From: Schistocephalus solidus
Lineage: Eukaryota > Platyhelminthes > Cestoda > Diphyllobothriidea > Diphyllobothriidae
Assembly (NCBI GenBank): GCA_017591395.1
Contig: WEDG01007100.1
Coordinates: forward strand, 1 to 64,000
Direction: 5' to 3'
Length of the DNA stretch: 64,000 nucleotides
Every line of letters starts with the position of its first letter. Position 1 is the first letter of the stretch. The position numbers and the translations under genes are program-made. Positions 56,511 through 64,000 of the stretch are shown here, piece by piece. The notes below the pieces were generated by a model. The model worked only from the letters and a program-made list of their open reading frames with translations. It did not search any database and was not told the origin of the DNA.

Positions 56511-56639
56511 TGCTAGGCTTAAATTAACTTAAGAGCGCATTTAAATATAATATAGTAAAGTTCTTAGCGAATGTATGAAATTCTATCCTCAGTTTTATTT
56601 AGTGATGCCGACGTGTCTCCGAATATAAGCCCTCTATAT

Positions 56640-59290
56640 TAATTCAGTATATATAAGGGAGATAGGCAGAGCCTTTAAAAACCCTATTTACAGATACACA
56701 GTAGCAAAACAAGCAAATGTTTCATGGCGACTTAATACATGTTCATCAAGTAAATGCATCAAGTCTTCTTTTAAACATTTCTACGCTTTCAGTCTGAACA
56801 ACTGAGGCTGGCAGTTTGTTCCATTCGTCAATCACCCGTTGGGAAAATAAGTTGGCCCGCACTTCAAGTTTGGCATGATTTCTTTTCAGTTTGTATTGGT
56901 GACCTCGGAGACTTGTCATGTTTGCCAATTCAAAAAAGTTGGCCATCTGAAGAGCACAATCAACTCCTCTGACAAGTTTGAAGACTAAGATCATATCCCC
57001 TCTGTATTGCCTATAAGAGAGAGTACAAACTTTAAGTCTTTCTAGGCGGCCCTCATATGGTAGGCATTCCAATCCTTTGACTAGTTTCGTTGCCCTCCGT
57101 TGAACTTTCTCCAGCAGAGCGTAGTCATGTTTCGTCCAAGGGAGCCACGCCTGAACGCAATATTCCAACACTGGCTGAACATTACCTTCTCGCATGTCAG
57201 ACAATCCAGGCAGTCGTTTACGTATATCAGAAACAAAATGGGACCCAGAACGCTGCCCTGCGGAACTCCACTGTGAACGGTTTCCCAGTGAGACTTGACG
57301 TCTCCGATGCAAACACGCTGGCGGCTGACTGTGAGAAAGTCGGCCAACCGTTTGAGTAGGTTGCCAGTCACACCCATTTGACGGAGCTTAAAGATCAGAC
57401 GTTTGTGTGGAACCCTGTCAAAGGCTTTGTTAAAGTCAATGTAGACCGCATCGACTGACAAACCCATTTCTAATGATTTTGTCCAAATATCCATGGATGT
57501 GAGCAGGTTTGTGAGGCAGAGTCGACCACTTCGAATTCCATGTTGATATGAACTTAGCAAGTTATTTTCTTCAAGATGCCTCTTCAGTTCCGTTTTGATT
57601 ATCTTCTCCATCATTTTGCAACAGATACTTTTGAGGCTGACTGGTCGGAAACTGTTTGGTGATGTCCCCTCTCCTCCTTTGTAGATAGGGGTTATGTTGG
57701 CTATCTTCCACTCGGTAGGCAGAGCCCCCGCTTCCATCGAACTTTCAAATATCTTGGAGAGCAGAGAGGCCAGCTGGTCTGTGAGTTCATTGAGAACTTT
57801 TGCGGATATACCATCTGGGCCAGGTGATTTATTGGGCTGTATTTTTTTCAGAGTTTTTCTTACTGTGTCCATTGGGAACGACACCGTGCTTATTTGTTTG
57901 TAGATGTGGCAGTACTGTAGTAATGGTCCTCGTGAGGAGGTGGTTTCTCGGTATACACGGACATAAAGAAATTGGAAAAAAGGCTGGTCTTATCAGAGTT
58001 ATCAGTTAACCTGTTTCCCTGATTGTCTTTAAGACAAGGAATGCAGTCGCGATTTCGTTTTGCCTTATTAACGTAGGCATTAAACCTTTTCGAATTTTTT
58101 GGTATGTCTTTGACTATTTCCGACTCAAAGGCTGACCTTTCTTTTCTCAGAAGATTCCGACACCGATTTCGCTGTTAACTAAAAGCAGAAAAATGTTCGG
58201 GTTGTTGATATCTGGCATATGTTCTCCACAGGCTTCTTTTCTTGTTGAGATTCCTTTTTATTTCCGATGTCACCCACTCGGGTCGGGAGACGCACGATTG
58301 CCTTTAAAGGGGGCAGAATTTCTCTACCAACTGCTGAATCAATTTACTAATGAAGAACCAGGCAGCATTTGGGTCAGGTACATGTACAGGGCTCCAGTCT
58401 ATCCCATTCAGTAATTCTTTCATTTTGGGATAATCCCCTTTCCATACATTTCTCTGCCTAACTGCACGACGTTTGGGTACAGAAAAATGACTGTACTACC
58501 AAGCAAGAACGCAATGATCACTTCGTCCAAGCGGCACGTAAGAACTTAATGCAAGGATGCAATTGTCGTCTCTACTTATGATTAGATCTAAACAGCTTGA
58601 CTGCAGCCCATTTCGGAACCACGTGTTTATTGTGACATGTTGGGTAAGAAACTCGTCATTTACCAACTGTAGTAATTTCTGTTCGAATGTATTTTCTGAT
58701 CGCGAGCAGTACATTGACACCCTATCGATATCGGGAGCGTTGAGATCTCCAAGTATTAAGAAGTGTTGGCTACGGCAGATTTGCTTTACCTCTGTGATGA
58801 GTGCTTCGTCCGTGTCCGTTCGCTGTCCTGGGGGTCGATATACCATGGCAATATGGAGTTCTGGTTGGTTTGGGACTTTCAGTTTACAACAAAGTATTTC
58901 GCAAGACGAGATTCTATTTAGCGAGTGCACATCCTGGATGAAGTCAACGCCTTCTCGTTTGAACATTCTGATTTCACCACCCCTACGTCCGTTTCTGTCC
59001 ATGCGGATAAGCTGAAAACCGTCTATTCTGACTTCTATGTCTGCGATTTGTTCATTTAACCATGTTTCAGTTAGAGCTATGAAGTCAGGCTGTAAATGGT
59101 CCACGACCAGTTTAATTTCATCCATTTTGTTCAATAGACTCTGCACATTTGTGTACATCATTTTAATCTTGTTTTCTTCCCTCGATTTCTGAAGATTTTT
59201 GGTTCTTTCTTCCACATGGCGATTTTTGCTAGATATTTCACAAGATACATCCAGTCTCCTGTCTGGGTTCAAATCTTTAGGCATTTATAG
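56640..59290 (-). mobile_element. CR1-like LINE with endonuclease and RT, internally deleted
   Basis: From 5' to 3' on the minus strand: an APE-type endonuclease at 58496-59284 (MMYTNVQSLLNKMDE, ALTETWL, YRPPG, LGDLNAPDI, LDLII, GRSDH), a linker (57885-58495) and RT at 57190-57884 (NKSPGPDGISAKVL, NSFRPVSLKSICCKMMEKII, YIDFNKAFDRVPHKR, GVPQGSVLGPILFLIYVND). Just after EKVMF, where A-D-D should follow, the sequence jumps (about 57188) to QPVLEYCVQAWLPW of the C-terminal part. About 400 bp including the catalytic box is gone, so it is inactive. The 3' UTR resembles that of the 54.4 kb element (agg.cctat.tcc). N-terminal Met at 59284; no gag-like ORF1 is seen. Confidence 0.88.
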
Positions 59291-59383
59291 GGCTTTTGAC
59301 CGGCGTGGTTGCCATCAATCTCACCGGATGTTTTCATAAAAACGAGCGCACCGTTTTGACTATTTTTTTGTCTACAATTTTCA

Positions 59384-61560
59384 AGTTTTAAATAAATAAA
59401 TAAATTGTATATTTAAGGCCCAGAGGGCCCCATCATTACAAACTTAGTACCGTGGTTTAAATAAATACAAAGTGGATAATTGCTGCCCTATGTGAGCATC
59501 CATATGAACAGCAGAAATGAGTAGTATGGTAAACATGTCCGATTCAAAAAGATTTGCCATTTTTAAAATTAAAAGTCAACAATCTTTGGAATATACGGTG
59601 AACTGGAAAAGAAGCAGTGAAAAAAACTCCTAGGGTTAAATCGGAGGCGGAGTTCGGCGAGCCGCCAATTAAAAAAAATAGGAGAAAAAACTGCTTCACT
59701 ACAAAATTAATAGCTAAATGCAATGGGATAGTATTATGATGTTGCTGACTACGTATGAGGGTTCGGGACGCTCCTTGTCGGGTAAGAGATAATATAGCAG
59801 TCAGAGCTACTGATTATAAACACCAGTGGAGGTGAGAGAGGACGAACTTATCGTAGAAAACATGGTCGAAACGAATACGGGACAGTAGAGGTCACGAGAT
59901 CATCATCGAGATGCGACCTTGCTGACTGTATAGTCCATCACCAAAGAGGCGAAACCATAAGAGCCCACCTCGATCATCAACAGAACCTGGAGACTATCGT
60001 CAGGGTTACAAATTTGGAGGTAAGTATGAAGGCTGTCAAGAGTTGGCAATGCTAGTTTAAAAAGGAGGGAAGAAAAAGAAATGTAAATGCCAAAATTGAC
60101 TCTGCAGAGGATGATGGAAATATAATAAGAGACCAATATAATATCAAGGGAGCTGCCTCAAATACCAGGAGGACCCTTTTCAAAATCAAAAAGTTGCGAG
60201 TTTGCGAAGGAAACAGACAATAAGGACTTTATATCTTCCGAAGTTAAATGTTTGGTTTTGAAAATAGCTAATGTAGACGACAACCTAATTTTCAGTGGTA
60301 GATTATTCCATATGAAAGCATATTTTGAGGCAAAAAACTGAGACCGGTTAGTTGTGGAGCTAAGGGGTTGTCAAATGATCATGGAAGAATTACGAGTGGC
60401 ATAGGGTCTATTTACCGGAGTGAGAGCGTTAATTCGTGGGAGATTTGGGCTAGAGTAAGCGCGAAACAGGAAGCAGAGACCGGCTTCGAGTCTTCTAACC
60501 CATAGAAATTTAATGTTTGCTAACTGGCATCTATCCGTATAGGAGATACTGGATCCAGGAAGAGAAAATAGTCTTCGAGTAAAAACCCTCTGAGCTTTTT
60601 CAATCTTACTGCGGTCAGAGGCGTTCATCAGCCCAAATAGGGGACAGCAGTATTCGAGGATAGGAAGAACAAACATGCGGTATTGGTTAAACTTTATTTC
60701 CGGAAGGAAGAAATTATGTGCTATAAAACCACATATCTGTGCAGCCTTTGCAGAAATTCGATCTGCATGAGGCGATAATGCTAGCTTATTCGTGTAACTT
60801 AGACCTAATTCTTTTATGGTTGATCGTTTTAAAGTGTACTATTTTGAAATACTAGGGGTCCAGTAAGCTTTGCAGGGCCAAAACACATGAAACTGCTCCT
60901 GGATGGAGAAAATTCCATCTGCCAAGTACAACTCCAACGTGAGAGCATAAGTAGATCAGTGTTGATTTTGTCAACGCAACTATTAGCAGTGTCTTTAGAA
61001 AATGCAAAAATGCACTTGAGATCGTCAGCGTAAACAAAAGTTTGTGAATTTGTGAGTAAAGCTGAAATTTCGTTTACGTACAGAATAAAGAGAAGGGGAC
61101 CTACAACCGTGCCTTGAAAAACGCCACTCGTGATCGGTTGAGACGTCGAGTTGCTATTACCTACTAAAACTTTCTGGCTGCGGTTAGACAAGTAGGAACC
61201 AATGAAGTCAAGGAGAGGAGGCCGGATGCCGAGGGCTTCCAGTTTCAATAGAAGACGTTTGTGCGGTACCTTTTCAAAGGCTTTGCTCAGGTCAAAGTAG
61301 ATCACAACCACTGACTGTTGCTCGTTACGAAGGGAAGTGACGAGGTTAAGAAAAGCTATGTGACACACTTCGCATGATCTCCCAGGTAGACAACCATATT
61401 GCGAGTCGCTTAAAAGCTTATTTTCTAGGCAAAAGTCGACGAATTTGATGAAAAATAATTTTTTCAAGAAGTTTTGCGAGAGCCGGGGTTTTGTGAACGC
61501 CTCGATAATTATTTACGTCCGAACGAGATCCCGATTTGTATCATTCAGCAACGATGCCGC
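59384..61560 (-). mobile_element. Third LINE family (jockey/CR1 group), 5' truncated
   Basis: RT from NYRGV and ALAKLLEKII (about 61470-61515, frameshifted) through FDLSKAFEKVPHKRLLLKLE, SGVFQGTVVGPLLFILYVN (Phe in place of Pro) and the catalytic FVYADDLKCIF (about 61018-61040, intact). The C-terminal part at 60371-60676 is ILEYCCPLFGLMNASDRSKI. It ends in a long 3' UTR and an (ATTT)n array at about 59386-59405. Family differences from the two neighbours (FDLSKAFE, YADD not FADD, different 3' repeat) show a separate lineage. Confidence 0.82.
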
Positions 61561-62434
61561 ATATGTTTGTGTATCCAGCACATTTCTGCTTCTGTCTAAG
61601 CTGGATGACAGTAGTAAGGTACATGAGCTGGTTTGATCTCCCTTTTGAAGGAAGGAAATGCCTACTGATTTACTACGCTCTGTAGACGCATTGTCTTTAA
61701 GCTCTACATTAGGTATTTTTGAGGAAGCTATATTTGCATACGTTATTTCTTTTGTTGGAATTCTCGTTGCTACGGGTGTATTTTTCCGGGTGAAATATGA
61801 ACCTTATCTTTTAGATCGGCCATTTCTTGTTGCATCAATAAGAATTTCTGCAAAAGATTTTAACACCCCATGCACTTTTCGTCCTCGTAGGTGACATTCA
61901 TTAGGGTTCCCAGGCGTTTTCTCCGCTTTGCAGGAGGAGAAGTAGTAACAGAATATCAGTCTTTGTCATCTTTTTTGTTTGGATAAAATTTTGTTTTCCA
62001 AATTGTCATGAGGACGTAGCGCAGTGGTTATGTGCGTCGCCGCATGAATCTGCGACCTGTGTTCGAGACCACCCGCGGCGTGAATTTTTTCCTACTCAGA
62101 GATGAGTCCTGAACGTCTGCGTTTTCCATACCTCTTAGGAATGTATTCGAATGCATTTAATTTATAAATCCTCTTAAATAACTGGGCTAGGATGCAATAG
62201 TATTTAGCAGTCCGACTTCTTATAAGCATGCAACGACTTAACCTTTGTTGCGACTTCTCCCTCCCTGATTGAAAGCAGGTTAGATCAACAAGTGAACGTT
62301 GAAGCTTGTATTTCTCTTAGGGATAATGTCCTGCATACTTTATCAATATTATATTTCGTTACTTATGTTTCTTTCAACAGCGCCTTCTTAGCACTAACCA
62401 AATATAAATTATAAAGAATAGGAATCACAGGTAA
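61561..62434. other. Unassigned stretch with one tRNA-like head
   Basis: 62009-62085 (plus) has an A-box-like tagcgcagtggttatg and a B-box-like tgttcgagacc followed by a T run. The acceptor ends do not pair, so it is a tRNA-derived repeat rather than a tRNA gene. 61600-61650 may be LINE-derived. Confidence 0.4.
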
Positions 62435-62965
62435 CCAACTCAAATGGCTTGACAACTACCGCGTGGGTTTGCGTCAGGTTGTGTGCATTGGCAACTAGTC
62501 GTCAAGTTTTGCTGCGGTCGAGAGTCGGTTCCAAAGGGTTCAGTACTAGGGCCAATCGTGTTCATAATTTACGCAGATGATTGTGTCAGTGATCAAGAGT
62601 GTGAAGCAGCAATGTCTGTTGATGACATCAAAAATAAGGAGTGTTATCCATAACCCTGCCGACGAAGATAAACTACAGATCAACTTAACTCGTTTGGAGT
62701 TGTGGTTGAATCATTAGCTTTTGATATAGCAAGCCATCTGCCGATAGTAGAAGCTACTTTCTCAACGGTAAAGCCTTTCAGAACGTGGAACCCAAAAAAA
62801 CCATGATATGCTGACCACTATCACCTTAAAACCATCCTTTCACTGCTCGAAAGTGGCGAAGAGCGCAATGGCTGTGTTGCTCGCCATCAGAAGAGCCTCT
62901 TTGGATTTCAATGAAGATTCCGATAAGATTTTTGGAACATTCGTTAGGCCGCTATAGGATTTCAT
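62435..62965 (+). pseudogene. Degenerate copy of the 54.4 kb CR1-like LINE
   Basis: Fragments QVVCIG (about 62478), NPADEDKLQINLTRLE (62655-62702), VAKSAMAVLLAIRRASLDFN (about 62860-62910) and FGTFVRPL match the minus-strand element at 54.9-55.6 kb but lie on the plus strand, with stops and a large internal deletion. Confidence 0.75.
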
Positions 62966-63870
62966 AGTCCCCTTACTATCATTTTAAGATCATACCTATC
63001 TGATCGAAAACAAAATGTTTAAGTGGGGTCTTAACACTCAAGTGCTTCCCCGATTATATGTGGTGTCCTTCAAGGTACCGTATAATGTCCTTTGTTGTTC
63101 TTACTGTAAATAAATGATATTTCATCGATAGTAAAACATTCTCAATCTTTTATTTATGCTGATTACCTCAAATGTGTGTATTCCTTTTCTAACCCTACGA
63201 CCGAACGGTGCCTAGAACAAATTCATTCAGACTTAGACGCTCTTTCGGCCTCAAGCTCCAAATGGCTAATTGAGTTCTCACCTACTTAGTGTCGCTACAT
63301 GCGTTTTGGGCCTGTAAGGCTGCCGCACATTCTTAATTTGAAGGTTGCCCTTTGATTGAATGTTCCTCTATCAAGGACTTGGGCTAAAACTACACCAATA
63401 AATTATATCTTTTGCCTCAGGCTGACAGAATTACGGCCAAAGCTGCTCAAACTTGCGGCTCTATTTCTTATAATTTCTACCTTCCTGAAATTTAATTAAG
63501 ACTTAATCGTATGTTTTTGCCTCCCATCTTTAATTTTTTTGCCCTTTCTTCGATTTATCCAACGAATCTAGCCGTTCGAAAATTGACAATGTCCAAAAAC
63601 ATTTCAAAAAAACTAATGTATCCGTCTTTTCAAAAACCTCCTGCTAAACTAGATGCCAGCTGACGAAGCTAAAATTTCTTTGGGTCTTCGTTGTAACCTA
63701 AGAAATTCTGCATTATTTAAACCTCCTCCTGCATCCTCCACATGCAAACGCTCTCTTTTCTTTCCTTCTAGGTATAACTTTCTTCAGAATAATTTGCCAA
63801 TTAAAATGAGTTCGTTACCTTGTCCGTTTGCATTCAAGCGAAGACTGTAAATTTATTTTAACACTGATTC
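62966..63870 (+). pseudogene. Degenerate copy of the third LINE family
   Basis: LRSYLSDRKQNV, a damaged GVLQGTV (about 63060), SFIYADYLKCVYSFS (63150-63195, YADD changed to YADY) and a C-terminal NLPIKMSSLPCPFAFKRRL-like end near 63800-63850, all on the plus strand with several stops. Confidence 0.7.
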
Positions 63871-64000
63871 TATTTTCCCTTTATTTTCCTCTTCATTCCC
63901 CAGCAGCCTTCTCTATGACTTGGAGACAGGACCATCGGGAATACAAGTGACCTTCTTGAAACGAGTCACCTTGAATTCCTATTTGTACATACGAGTTGTG

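Noticed and set aside
62009..62085. tRNA gene
   Set aside because: A and B box resemblance, but the acceptor stem does not pair and no clear anticodon arm is found.

Overview
The window looks like nuclear DNA of a parasitic flatworm, most likely a diphyllobothriidean tapeworm (Spirometra, Schistocephalus or Dibothriocephalus type). The grounds are split genes with long repeat-filled introns, CR1/RTE-type LINEs, Penelope-like elements, and an RTE reverse transcriptase that ends in C2H2 fingers of the CPHC...GLxGHxRxH type. I remember that last protein type as very abundant in predicted proteins of these worms. The genus is inference; nothing here was searched.

One host gene can be assembled. 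It lies on the minus strand and spans nearly the whole window, from about 54.1 kb down to its stop codon at 5269. I find ten exons (53951-54109, 50975-51441, 50052-50133, 46368-46415, 43305-43659, 35298-35467, 34375-34677, 25117-25368, 20937-21044, 5269-5643). Together they encode about 772 residues of a multi-C2H2 zinc-finger protein. Reading phases agree at every junction as assembled, and three fingers are split between exons and become whole only after splicing. The true 5' end is not certain. All other long reading frames are mobile-element remains or chance frames in repeats.

The introns and the 5' flank are packed with repeats. (i) A tRNA-headed short repeat of about 300 bp is present in many copies, often as direct tandem pairs (303 or 309 bp apart) or as inverted pairs, and often next to (AT)n. 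Behind the tRNA-like head each fuller copy carries a 45-nt hammerhead-ribozyme-like motif. Its outer helix keeps pairing through compensatory changes between copies. This is the most interesting object in the window: a retrozyme-like or Sm-alpha-like element. (ii) Penelope-like elements with RT (YVDD) and GIY-YIG parts lie at 18.4-19.8 kb, with an inverted terminal arm, and at 21.1-21.8 kb. (iii) Ribozyme-like 3' ends of a second type, with an ACGT or ACAT helix III, occur at 4.5, 5.8, 27.9 and 37.5 kb. (iv) An RTE-type LINE with a C2H2 tail lies at 30.7-32.9 kb and a solo tail at 48.2-48.9 kb. (v) Stacked CR1-like LINEs fill 54.4-63.9 kb. (vi) An unnamed AT-rich family of about 2 kb, telomere-like duplicated blocks, and long GGA, GTA and AT tracts make up much of the rest.

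The likely functional links are these. PLE or LINE reverse transcriptases would mobilise the short ribozyme-bearing repeats, which share the tandem and inverted layout of PLEs. The zinc-finger gene is the host gene that has accumulated these insertions. No rRNA gene, intact tRNA gene, CRISPR array or bacterial-type operon is present.
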